Below, in pieces: positions 14,492 to 22,266 of a stretch of DNA of 26,166 bases. Each line of letters starts with the position of its first letter. Position 1 is the stretch's first letter. The position numbers were made by a program, and so were the translations under genes. The notes under the pieces are model-generated. The model saw only the letters and a program-made list of their open reading frames with translations. It was not told where the DNA came from and did not search any database. The DNA is taken from contig JBKCEW010000076.1 of NCBI GenBank assembly GCA_046304235.1, positions 1-26,166 of the forward strand. Reading direction: 5' to 3'. The stretch comes from CANHVK01 sp046304235 (GTDB taxonomy: Bacteria; Bacteroidota; Bacteroidia; Flavobacteriales_D; Crocinitomicaceae).

Positions 14492-17113
14492 TTAAGAGTT
14501 GACTGTGAGAGTTTTAAATTCTTCAATTGCTTTGTCTAATCCTGCTGCATTTTTCCCACCAGCAGTAGCGAAGAACGCTTGTCCACCGCCACCACCTTGG
14601 ATGTGTTTAGCGATATCACGGATGATTTTTCCTGCATCGATGGATTTATCTTTGGATAATGTTTCGTCAACAATAATTGTCAATGAACACTTGTCTCCAT
14701 CTAACCCTCCAAAAATACCTACAAAATTTGTTGTTTCATTTTTCAATTGGTAAGCAATGTCTTTAATGCTTCCAGCGTCTAATGAAATCTTTGTCCCTAA
14801 GAAATTGATACCGTTTACAGATTCAATTTTTGATTTTAAATCTTGTTTTACCAATTGCGCTTTTTCACGTTGGAATGCTTCAATTTGTTTTTGTAGTGCA
14901 GCGTTTTTCTTTGTCAAATCTTCAATCGACTCAACAATGTTTTTTGGATTTTTAAGTATTTCTTTGATTTGATCTAACGTTTCATTTTGAGAACGATAAA
15001 ATTCTTCCGCAGCAACATTTGTAATCGCTTCAATTCTTCTAATACCAGCAGCAACTGCCGTTTCCGTAGTAATTTTGAATAGTCCAATTGTACTTGTTGT
15101 AGGAACGTGTGTACCTCCACATAATTCAATGCTTTCACCGAATTTAATTGCACGAACGTGGTCGCCATATTTTTCTCCAAATAAGGCCATTGCACCCATT
15201 TCTTTTGCTTCATCAATGGCAATTGAACGGTATTCATTCAACGCAATGTTTTCACGGATTTTTGTATTTACTAAGGTTTCAATCGTTTTTAATTCTTCAT
15301 TGGTCACTTTTGAAAAATGAGAGAAGTCGAAACGTAAATATTCAGCATTTACCAAAGATCCTTTTTGCTCAACGTGAGTTCCAAGTACAGTGCGTAATGC
15401 GTGGTGTAATAAGTGTGTAGCTGAGTGATTACAAGCAGATAATGATCTCTTTGTTGCATCCACTTGTGCGTTGAAAACACCTTCAATTTTGCTTGGTAAT
15501 TTCTCTACTAAATGGATGATTAGGTTGTTCTCTTTTTTCGTATCAAAAATGATTGTTTTTTCGCCATTCAATTCGATGCTTCCTTTATCTCCAACTTGAC
15601 CTCCTCCTTCAGGATAGAATGGTGTTTGGTTAAATACTAATTGGAAAAAGGTTTTTTGTTTTTGGCTCACTTTTCTATAACGAATGATTTCGATTTCAGC
15701 TGTTAAGTTGTCGTAACCAATAAATGCAGTCTCTTGTTCTTCACGAATTTGTACCCAATCATCAGTTTCGATTGCAGTTGCGGCACGAGAACGGTCTTTT
15801 TGTGTTTGTAATTCTTTGTTAAATCCTTCTTCATCAATGCTTATTCCGTTTTCACGAGCAATTAAAGAAGTTAAATCCACAGGGAAGCCAAAAGTATCGT
15901 ATAATTCAAAAACAGATGTTCCAGAAAGTATCGTTTGATTGTTTTCTTTTGCGGTTTTAATTAAATTTTCAATGCGTTTGATTCCAAGTTCTAAGGTTCT
16001 GAAGAAACTTAATTCTTCTTCTTGTATTACTTTTTGAATGATGTCTTTTTGTGTAACTAATTCGTTGAAGTTTTGTCCCATCGTTTGACCTAAAACAACC
16101 GATAAATCGGATAAGAAAGGTTCTTTTAAACCAAGTGTTTGGTATCCATAACGAACAGCACGTCTTAATATTCTACGGATTACATATCCAGCACCGGTAT
16201 TGCTTGGTAATTGTCCGTCAGCTATAGAAAACGCAATCGCACGTACGTGGTCAGCGATAACTCGAAGTGCAATATCTGTGTTTTCGTCTTTTCCATAAGC
16301 GTGACCAGAAACTTTTTCCATATGTTTGATCAACGTTTGGAATAAATCAGTATCGTAATTTGATGTTTTTCCTTGCAAAGCAACAGCCAAACGTTCTAAT
16401 CCCATTCCTGTATCCACGTGAGTTGCAGGAAGTGGCTCTAAACTTTGATCTGCTTTACGGTTAAATTGCATAAACACGTTGTTCCAAATCTCAATTACTT
16501 GCGGATGGTCTTGATTTACTAGTGTTTTTCCTGGAACAGATTTGCGTTCTTCTTCAGAACGAATATCCACGTGAATTTCAGTACAAGGTCCACATGGTCC
16601 TGTGTCACCCATTTCCCAGAAATTATCTTTTTTAGAGGCTAATAAAATGCGGTCTTCATCAATGTAACGTTTCCAAATCTCATAACTTTCCGTGTCTTTT
16701 GGAACATTATCTTTTGCGTCACCTTCAAAAACAGTAACGTATAATTGGTCCTTCGGAATGTTGTAAACGTTAGTTAACAATTCCCAAGCCCACGTAATTG
16801 CATCTTCCTTGAAATAGTCACCGAATGACCAGTTTCCAAGCATCTCAAACATAGTATGGTGGTAAGTATCCACTCCAACCTCTTCCAAATCATTGTGTTT
16901 TCCAGATACACGTAAACATTTTTGACTATTTGCGATACGTGTCACTTTTGGTACAGCATTCCCTAAAAAGTAATCTTTGAATTGGTTCATCCCTGCATTG
17001 GTAAACATTAATGTAGGGTCGTTTTTCACTACCATAGGGGCAGATGGAACTATCTTATGTCCTTTGCTTTCAAAGAAGTCAAAAAAACGTTGTCTGATTT
17101 CTTGGATTGTCAT
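14492..17113 (-). CDS. alaS: Alanyl-tRNA synthetase
   Basis: 873 residues from the ATG at 17113 (MTIQEIRQRFFDFFESKGH), the standard AlaRS N-terminus and length; an in-frame TTG six codons upstream is less likely. It charges tRNA-Ala and hydrolyses misacylated Ser/Gly-tRNA. Class II catalytic domain: PSAPMVVKNDPTLMFTNAGM, GNWSFGDYFK, GDTGPCGPCTEIH. Editing domain: the zinc ligands HSATHLLHH and CGGTHV are intact. The C-Ala domain ends with IQGGGGGQAFFATAGG. The promoter is upstream (17139-17146), and a GT4 gene follows after two bases. Confidence 0.98.
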   Translation of the reverse strand: MTIQEIRQRFFDFFESKGHKIVPSAPMVVKNDPTLMFTNAGMNQFKDYFLGNAVPKVTRIANSQKCLRVSGKHNDLEEVGVDTYHHTMFEMLGNWSFGDYFKEDAITWAWELLTNVYNIPKDQLYVTVFEGDAKDNVPKDTESYEIWKRYIDEDRILLASKKDNFWEMGDTGPCGPCTEIHVDIRSEEERKSVPGKTLVNQDHPQVIEIWNNVFMQFNRKADQSLEPLPATHVDTGMGLERLAVALQGKTSNYDTDLFQTLIKHMEKVSGHAYGKDENTDIALRVIADHVRAIAFSIADGQLPSNTGAGYVIRRILRRAVRYGYQTLGLKEPFLSDLSVVLGQTMGQNFNELVTQKDIIQKVIQEEELSFFRTLELGIKRIENLIKTAKENNQTILSGTSVFELYDTFGFPVDLTSLIARENGISIDEEGFNKELQTQKDRSRAATAIETDDWVQIREEQETAFIGYDNLTAEIEIIRYRKVSQKQKTFFQLVFNQTPFYPEGGGQVGDKGSIELNGEKTIIFDTKKENNLIIHLVEKLPSKIEGVFNAQVDATKRSLSACNHSATHLLHHALRTVLGTHVEQKGSLVNAEYLRFDFSHFSKVTNEELKTIETLVNTKIRENIALNEYRSIAIDEAKEMGAMALFGEKYGDHVRAIKFGESIELCGGTHVPTTSTIGLFKITTETAVAAGIRRIEAITNVAAEEFYRSQNETLDQIKEILKNPKNIVESIEDLTKKNAALQKQIEAFQREKAQLVKQDLKSKIESVNGINFLGTKISLDAGSIKDIAYQLKNETTNFVGIFGGLDGDKCSLTIIVDETLSKDKSIDAGKIIRDIAKHIQGGGGGQAFFATAGGKNAAGLDKAIEEFKTLTVNS

Positions 17114-17138
17114 ACGTTTGATTTTGTGCAATTTTTCC

Positions 17139-17146
17139 CAAAGATA
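17139..17146 (-). promoter_or_regulatory. -7 promoter element TATCTTTG for alaS
   Basis: On the minus strand TATCTTTG is a perfect match to TAnnTTTG, 25 bases before the alaS ATG at 17113. It also favours that ATG: the alternative TTG at 17131 would lie only seven bases from the box, almost at the transcription start. Confidence 0.6.
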
Positions 17147-17240
17147 AGGGTTTATTATTTATTTGAAGGAATGAATTGAATTTGAAATTCGGTATTTTTT
17201 AATGGTTTAGATTATCGATTGAATCTCTCAAGAAATCCCC

Positions 17241-17269
17241 AAATGTTAAAATTTATTTTTTTAACATTT
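17241..17269. promoter_or_regulatory. Perfect 11-bp inverted repeat upstream of prkA (operator candidate)
   Basis: AAATGTTAAAA (17241-17251) and TTTTAACATTT (17259-17269) are exact inverted copies separated by 7 bases. The site lies between the divergent alaS and prkA promoters, 143 bp before prkA. Neither flanking gene is transcribed into it, so a terminator is unlikely and a dimeric regulator site is plausible. No specific regulator can be named. Confidence 0.5.
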
Positions 17270-17317
17270 TAAATTAGCATTTCATCGAATATCAGCGTAA
17301 ATTGTATAAATGAGCAG

Positions 17318-17399
17318 TGTTTCGTTGCTTTAGAAGGGAGAACATTCATCGAGGATGTAAGGCAGTGAAACAAGTTTGCAACAGATGTTTTCACTTTTT
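17318..17399 (+). promoter_or_regulatory. Structured 5' leader of the prkA operon with alternative hairpins
   Basis: Hairpin 1: 17318-17332 pairs with 17358-17372 over 15 bp, 12 Watson-Crick and three G-U in RNA, enclosing a small hairpin (17343-17347 with 17353-17357) and a purine-rich bulge. Hairpin 2: AGTGAAACA (17364-17372) pairs instead with TGTTTTCACT (17386-17395, one bulged T) and runs into a T tract ending at 17399, 12 bases before the ATG. The two share 17364-17372 and exclude each other, as in an attenuator or riboswitch. GTTGC (17324-17328) could also pair with GCAAC (17378-17382). A near-match to a -7 box, TAAATTG at 17298, would start RNA around 17311, just before hairpin 1. Function and ligand are unknown; the terminator stem is AT-rich and may be weak. 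Confidence 0.5.
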
Positions 17400-17411
17400 A
17401 TTCTTTGAGTC

Positions 17412-19334
17412 ATGAGTTTGTTAGATTCTATCAAAAAAGACTTTTCTGTCAGTATGATTGATTGGTCTTTGGAAGATTACCTTTCACAGTGTAGAGAGAA
17501 TTCTTCTTTATATGCTTCACCATCCGAACGTATTTTAAAAGCGATAGGAGAACCAGAATTAATCGATACCAAGTTGGATGATCGTTTGTGTCGAATTTAT
17601 TCCAATAAGGTGATCAAACGCTATCCCGCTTTCGCTGAGTTTTATGGAATGGAAGAAACCATCGAACAAATTGTTTCTTTTTTCAAACACGCAGCGCAAG
17701 GATTAGAAGAAAAAAAGCAGATTTTGTATTTGCTTGGTCCTGTGGGAGGCGGAAAATCTTCGTTGGCAGAACGTTTAAAACAGTTGATGGAGCAAAGCAC
17801 GGCTTATGTGCTGGTTGCAGATGGTGAAGTTTCACCGGTTTGGGAAAGTCCTTTGGGTTTGTTTTCAGGTTATAAAGAACAAATTGAAGCCGAGTATGGT
17901 ATTCCAAAAAGATATATTCCTGCGTGTCCATCACCCTGGGCAACTAAACGATTGATGGAGTATGGAGGGGATGTTTCTAAATTTAGAGTTAGGGTATTTA
18001 AACTCTCTATTTCTTCACAAATCGGAATTGCTAAAAACGAACCAGGAGATGAAAACAACCAAGATATCAGTTCATTAGTAGGGAAAGTAGATATTCGGAA
18101 ATTAGCAGAATTCCCTCAAAACGATGCGGATGCATATAATTATTCTGGGGCTTTATGTAAGGCAAACCAAGGGATGATGGAGTTTGTTGAAATGTTTAAA
18201 GCACCCATTAAAGTGTTACACCCATTGTTAACTGCCACACAAGAAGGGAATTATAATGGAACTGAAAGTTTGCCATCTATTCCTTTTCAGGGAATTATTT
18301 TAGCGCATTCAAATGAGAGTGAATGGGAGGTGTTTTCCAATGATAAAAAGAATGAAGCCTTTTTGGATCGTGTAAATATTGTGCGTGTTCCCTATTGTCT
18401 TCGTGTGGATGAAGAGGTCGCTATCTATCAAAAATTGATTAAAAATTCTTCCTTGGCTGATGCGCCTTGTGCACCGATGACTTTGGATTTATTAGCACAA
18501 TTTTCGGTATTGACCCGTTTGAGAAAAACAGAGAATTCTTCGTTGTATTCTAAAATGCGTATTTACAACGGTGAGAATTTGAAAGAGATTGATTTGAAGG
18601 CGAAATCCTTACAAGAATACAGAGATGATGCTGGAATTACCGAAGGAATGCAAGGGATTTCTACTCGTTTTGCTTTTAAAGTGCTTTCAAAAGTGTTTAA
18701 TCACGATTCGGAGGAAATTGCGGCAAATCCGGTTCATTTATTCTATGTGTTAGAACAAGAGGTGATTAAGTTACAATTGCCAAAAGAAACGGAAGATTTT
18801 TATTTGAATATTTTGAAGTCGATGTTGTCTGCTCGTTATGCTGAATTTATTGGAGACGAAATTCAAAAAGCATATGTGGACTCTTATCAAGAATATGGAC
18901 AAAATTTATTCGAACGTTACATCACTTATGCTGATTATTGGTGTCAAGATAACGAATACCGTGACCCAGAAACAGGGGAGCAATTTGACCGTCAACTATT
19001 AAATGCAGAATTAGAGAAGATTGAAAAACCTGCAGGAATTGCCAATCCAAAAGATTTTAGAAACGATGTGGTACAATTTTATTTGAGATACAGAGCCAAA
19101 AATGGTATTTCGCCTAGATGGGATTCGTATGAAAAAATTAAAAATGTGATAGAAAAACGCATTTTCTCTAAAACAGAAGATTTAATTCCGGTGATTTCAT
19201 TTTCTTCCAAGGCTTCTCGTGATGAAGAGAAAAAACATTCCGAATTTATTGAAAGAATGCACGCGAAAGGATATACATTCAAACAGATAAAATTGTTGAC
19301 AGAGTGGTATTTGCGTGTAAGAAAGTCAAACTAA
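17412..19334 (+). CDS. prkA: PrkA-family serine protein kinase
   Basis: 640 residues, matching E. coli YeaG and Bacillus PrkA in length. Domains: an N-terminal AAA-like PrkA domain with Walker A GPVGGGKSS (109-117), the family-typical DVRKLAEFPQ-like segment (here DIRKLAEFPQNDADAYNYSGALCKANQG), a helical middle, and a C-terminal PrkA kinase region with DPETGEQFD and a closing K.IK.LTEWYL. PrkA proteins are cytoplasmic and act in stationary-phase, starvation or sporulation stress responses; both kinase and AAA-protease activities have been reported. First gene of the triad with DUF444 (12 bp downstream) and SpoVR. A structured leader precedes it. Confidence 0.95.
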   Translation: MSLLDSIKKDFSVSMIDWSLEDYLSQCRENSSLYASPSERILKAIGEPELIDTKLDDRLCRIYSNKVIKRYPAFAEFYGMEETIEQIVSFFKHAAQGLEEKKQILYLLGPVGGGKSSLAERLKQLMEQSTAYVLVADGEVSPVWESPLGLFSGYKEQIEAEYGIPKRYIPACPSPWATKRLMEYGGDVSKFRVRVFKLSISSQIGIAKNEPGDENNQDISSLVGKVDIRKLAEFPQNDADAYNYSGALCKANQGMMEFVEMFKAPIKVLHPLLTATQEGNYNGTESLPSIPFQGIILAHSNESEWEVFSNDKKNEAFLDRVNIVRVPYCLRVDEEVAIYQKLIKNSSLADAPCAPMTLDLLAQFSVLTRLRKTENSSLYSKMRIYNGENLKEIDLKAKSLQEYRDDAGITEGMQGISTRFAFKVLSKVFNHDSEEIAANPVHLFYVLEQEVIKLQLPKETEDFYLNILKSMLSARYAEFIGDEIQKAYVDSYQEYGQNLFERYITYADYWCQDNEYRDPETGEQFDRQLLNAELEKIEKPAGIANPKDFRNDVVQFYLRYRAKNGISPRWDSYEKIKNVIEKRIFSKTEDLIPVISFSSKASRDEEKKHSEFIERMHAKGYTFKQIKLLTEWYLRVRKSN

Positions 19335-19346
19335 ATACGTACTGCA

Positions 19347-20624
19347 ATGAGCATCCAAGTTGTCGACCGAAGAAACAATCCCAAAGGGAAATCTTCGGAA
19401 AACAGACAACGTTTGCTGAAACGATTGGAAAATCAGATTCAAAAGGCGTTGCCTGATATTATCAAGAATACCAATGTGAAAGACATAACAGGTTCGGGTG
19501 AGCAAGTGAAAATTCCTATAAAAGGAGTGGGTGAGCCACAGTTTTCGTATCAACCTGGAACGGGAAATCACCATCACGTGCAACCGGGAAACAAACAATT
19601 TTCCCCTGGAGATACGTTTAAAAAACCACCAAAAGGTGGTGGTGGAGGAGGTGGTAGTGGTCAACAAGGTTCGAATGACCCATCACCAAGTGAAGATGAT
19701 TTTTTTGTTTCAGTAAGTAGAGAAGAGTTTTTGGATTATTTTTTTGCTGATTTGGAATTGCCTGATATGGTCAAAAAACACCTGAACACGATTGTTGATT
19801 TTAAACAAAAAAGAACAGGATATTCTAACCAAGGTACGCCAAACCGTTTGAATATAGTACGCTCGTATCAAAACTCGATGTCTCGCAGAATGGCAGGAGC
19901 CTTGTATTTCGATAAGCAAATTGAAAAACTAGAAAAACGTTTGTTGGAAGAAACCCTTTCAGAGGAGGAAATCACCAAGATTAAAATGGATATTGATCGA
20001 CTTCTTAAACTCAAAAATGCCATGTCTTTTATGGAAGAAACGGATTTGCGTTACAACAATTTTGAGCAATATCCTGTACCGATTACTTCTGCTGTAATGT
20101 TTTGTATTATGGATGTTTCTGGTTCGATGGGGGAAAAAGAAAAAGACATTGCAAAACGTTTTTTTATGTTGCTTTATTTGTTTTTGACCAAACAATATGA
20201 ACGAATTGAAATTGTATTTATCCGTCATCATACTGAAGCGAAAGAAGTTAACGAGTTTGATTTTTTTAATTCCAAAGAAAGCGGGGGAACTGTAGTTGCT
20301 CCAGCATTAGAATTAATGCGAAAAATCATCAACGAAAGATATGCAACCAATTGGAATATTTATTCAGCACAAGTTTCCGATGGAGACGTTTGGAATAAGT
20401 CCGACGCAGAAGATTGTGGTAAATTGATGTTGAATGAGTTATTGAATAAAATTCAATACGCGAATTATATTGAAGTATGTAGAAACACACCAAGCGACTT
20501 GTGGGATGTGTACCAAAGTGTGAAGTCGAAAAGAAACAATTTTGAAATTGGTAAAATTCACGAAGTTTCTCAAATATGGTCAGTGTTTCAAGATTTTTAC
20601 AAGAAGAAAACGACTGTGTTATGA
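19347..20624 (+). CDS. DUF444 family protein (YeaH/YhbH-type, VWA-like)
   Basis: 425 residues, close to E. coli YeaH. N-terminus IQVVDRRNNPKGKSSENRQR; a low-complexity linker with a run of eight Gly at 97-104; then the conserved SVSREEFLDYFFADLELPD and SYQNSMSRRMAGAL. The C-terminal half is a von Willebrand A-like domain with MIDAS motif DVSGS (256-260) and ESGGTVVAPALELM. In E. coli yeaH is co-transcribed with yeaG and belongs to stress and starvation regulons; its biochemical role is unknown. Here it lies between prkA and SpoVR and overlaps the SpoVR start by ATGA, supporting a three-protein functional unit. Confidence 0.93.
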   Translation: MSIQVVDRRNNPKGKSSENRQRLLKRLENQIQKALPDIIKNTNVKDITGSGEQVKIPIKGVGEPQFSYQPGTGNHHHVQPGNKQFSPGDTFKKPPKGGGGGGGSGQQGSNDPSPSEDDFFVSVSREEFLDYFFADLELPDMVKKHLNTIVDFKQKRTGYSNQGTPNRLNIVRSYQNSMSRRMAGALYFDKQIEKLEKRLLEETLSEEEITKIKMDIDRLLKLKNAMSFMEETDLRYNNFEQYPVPITSAVMFCIMDVSGSMGEKEKDIAKRFFMLLYLFLTKQYERIEIVFIRHHTEAKEVNEFDFFNSKESGGTVVAPALELMRKIINERYATNWNIYSAQVSDGDVWNKSDAEDCGKLMLNELLNKIQYANYIEVCRNTPSDLWDVYQSVKSKRNNFEIGKIHEVSQIWSVFQDFYKKKTTVL

Positions 20625-22120
20625 AGAATGTAGATTTTTATCGAAATTTGTTTTGTCGCCCTGATTGGAACATAGAAACCATTTTAGAAGCAGACGAAAT
20701 CATTGGTCATATTGCCAAAGAGTATTTGGGGTTAGATACTTATCCAAATCAATTTGAGATTGTTACCTCTGAACAGATGTTGGATGCCTATTCGTTGGTT
20801 GGCTTACCCATTTCGTATCATCATTGGAAATTTGGTAAAGATTTTGTCGTAAATCAAAACAACTACAAAAAAGGAAGAATGGGATTAGCTTATGAATTGG
20901 TAATCAATTCCAATCCTTGTATTTCATACAATATGGAAGATAATTCTACTTGTTTGACCCTGTTGGTTTTGGCACACGCTTCTTATGGACACAATCATTT
21001 TTTTAAAAACAATTACCTTTTCAAACAATGGACGAATGCGGATAGTATCGTTGATTATTTATTGTTTGCTCGAAAGTACATTGCAAAATGCGAAGAAAAA
21101 TACGGATATCAAGAAGTGGAATTGGTGCTAGATGCTTGTCACGCATTGATGAATTACGGAGTTGATAAATATAAAAAACCGAAATCCATTTCCCCAAAAG
21201 ATGAACGTGAACGGTTTAAACAAAAGGTGGAAGACGAACGCGTTTTGTTGAATGATATTTGGCGGACTTTACCCAATCAAAAAGAGGAACATACCTATAT
21301 TCGTAAGTTCCCTGCACAACCCGAAGAGAATATCTTGTACTTCATTGAAAAACATTCACCTGTGTTGAAAGAATGGCAGCGAGAAATTGTTCGGATTGTT
21401 CGAAAGATGGCCCAATATTTTTATCCTCAAGGACAAACGAAAGTCATCAACGAAGGATGTGCAACTTTTACCCATTATGAAATTATACAGCAATTAAATG
21501 AACGAGGAATGGTTGATGAAGGGTTTATGATGGAATTCTTGCATCATCATTCGAATGTGATTTATCAGCCTGCTTTTGATTCGCCACACTATTCTGGAAT
21601 AAATCCTTATGCCTTGGGTTTTGCTATTTTCAGTGATATTAAACGAATGAGTTTGGAACCTACTACCGAGGATTTACAATGGTTTCCTAATATTGCAGGA
21701 AAAGGAAATTGGAAGAATGACTTTTTAACCATTGTTGAGAATTTCAAAGACGAAACCTTTGTTTTACAATATTTGTCTCCAAAAGTTATTCGTGATTTCC
21801 GCTTATTTGAAGTGGAAGATTTACAAGAAAAAGATTTTTATACCATCAGTCATATTCACAACGAACAAGGGTACAAAGCGGTACGATCACATTTAGCGGC
21901 TACCTATAATCGTTCAAAATATGTTCCCGATATTCAAGCATTTCAAGTTGCCGTAATGGGAGATCGAACCCTTACGTTAGATTATACCCCTAACGATGCA
22001 AAAGATATTCTCAAAGAAAAAGCGGAGAAAGTACTTGAATATGTACATTACCTCTGGGGATTTCCTGTAAAATTGATTTCGGATGGAGATATGAATAAGG
22101 TGTTGGTGGAGGTGAAGTAG
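20621..22120 (+). CDS. SpoVR family protein (YcgB-type)
   Basis: 499 residues from ATG 20621, which overlaps the DUF444 stop as ATGA; an in-frame ATG 15 codons upstream would need a 49-bp overlap and is less likely. Hallmarks: YPNQFEIVTSEQMLDAY near the N-terminus, GRMGLAYELVINSNPCISY, LVLAHASYGHNHFFKNNYLFKQW, the histidine-rich NEGCATFTHYEI and LHHHSNVIYQPAF, and the INPYALGFAIFSDIKRM segment. SpoVR is needed for spore cortex formation in Bacillus, but homologues in non-sporulating bacteria (E. coli YcgB) act in stress responses with PrkA and DUF444. The conserved His residues suggest metal binding. Last gene of the triad. Confidence 0.94.
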   Translation: MKNVDFYRNLFCRPDWNIETILEADEIIGHIAKEYLGLDTYPNQFEIVTSEQMLDAYSLVGLPISYHHWKFGKDFVVNQNNYKKGRMGLAYELVINSNPCISYNMEDNSTCLTLLVLAHASYGHNHFFKNNYLFKQWTNADSIVDYLLFARKYIAKCEEKYGYQEVELVLDACHALMNYGVDKYKKPKSISPKDERERFKQKVEDERVLLNDIWRTLPNQKEEHTYIRKFPAQPEENILYFIEKHSPVLKEWQREIVRIVRKMAQYFYPQGQTKVINEGCATFTHYEIIQQLNERGMVDEGFMMEFLHHHSNVIYQPAFDSPHYSGINPYALGFAIFSDIKRMSLEPTTEDLQWFPNIAGKGNWKNDFLTIVENFKDETFVLQYLSPKVIRDFRLFEVEDLQEKDFYTISHIHNEQGYKAVRSHLAATYNRSKYVPDIQAFQVAVMGDRTLTLDYTPNDAKDILKEKAEKVLEYVHYLWGFPVKLISDGDMNKVLVEVK

Positions 22121-22124
22121 ATCT

Positions 22125-22197
22125 TGTCATAAAAAGCGACAGAATGTCATAAAAATAATCCCCCAAATAAATCTTAATATGCAAATTGACATAAAAA
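22125..22197 (+). promoter_or_regulatory. Three spaced TGWCATAAAAA repeats upstream of dnaK
   Basis: TGTCATAAAAA occurs at 22125-22135 and 22145-22155 (exactly 20 bp apart), and TGACATAAAAA at 22187-22197 (42 bp further). Spacings near two and four helical turns would place all three on one DNA face. A dyad GACA-gaa-TGTC sits at 22138-22148 between the first two. Together they look like activator or enhancer sites for the downstream promoter. Confidence 0.5.
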
Positions 22198-22212
22198 TCG
22201 CAGTAAATTCTC

Positions 22213-22228
22213 TTGGCACAAAGATTGA
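22213..22228 (+). promoter_or_regulatory. -24/-12-like (sigma-54-type) promoter candidate for dnaK
   Basis: TTGGCAC (22213-22219), five bases, then TTGA (22225-22228). The -24 half matches the sigma-54 consensus TTGGCAC exactly; the -12 half has TTGA where TTGC is usual. Spacing is GG-N10-GA. Transcription would start near 22239, about 28 bases before the ATG. No TAnnTTTG box is visible in this gap, unlike several other promoters here. Confidence 0.5.
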
Positions 22229-22266
22229 AAAGAGAATATAAATTGAAAAAGTAAAATCATACAGCT

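Noticed and set aside
14492..17131. alaS beginning at the TTG at 17131
   Set aside because: MTIQEIRQ at 17113 is the standard AlaRS N-terminus, and the TAnnTTTG box at 17139-17146 would place the TTG almost on the transcription start.
17241..17269. The alaS-prkA inverted repeat as a terminator
   Set aside because: Both flanking genes are transcribed away from it, so no transcript needs to end there.
17314..17330. Sigma-54 promoter for prkA at a TTGCT sequence
   Set aside because: E. coli yeaG has such a promoter, but here the required GG ten bases upstream of GC is missing and the site falls in the leader hairpin.
20576..22120. SpoVR starting at the ATG at 20576
   Set aside because: It would overlap DUF444 by 49 bp and add 15 residues not typical of the family; ATG 20621 overlaps the stop codon as ATGA.
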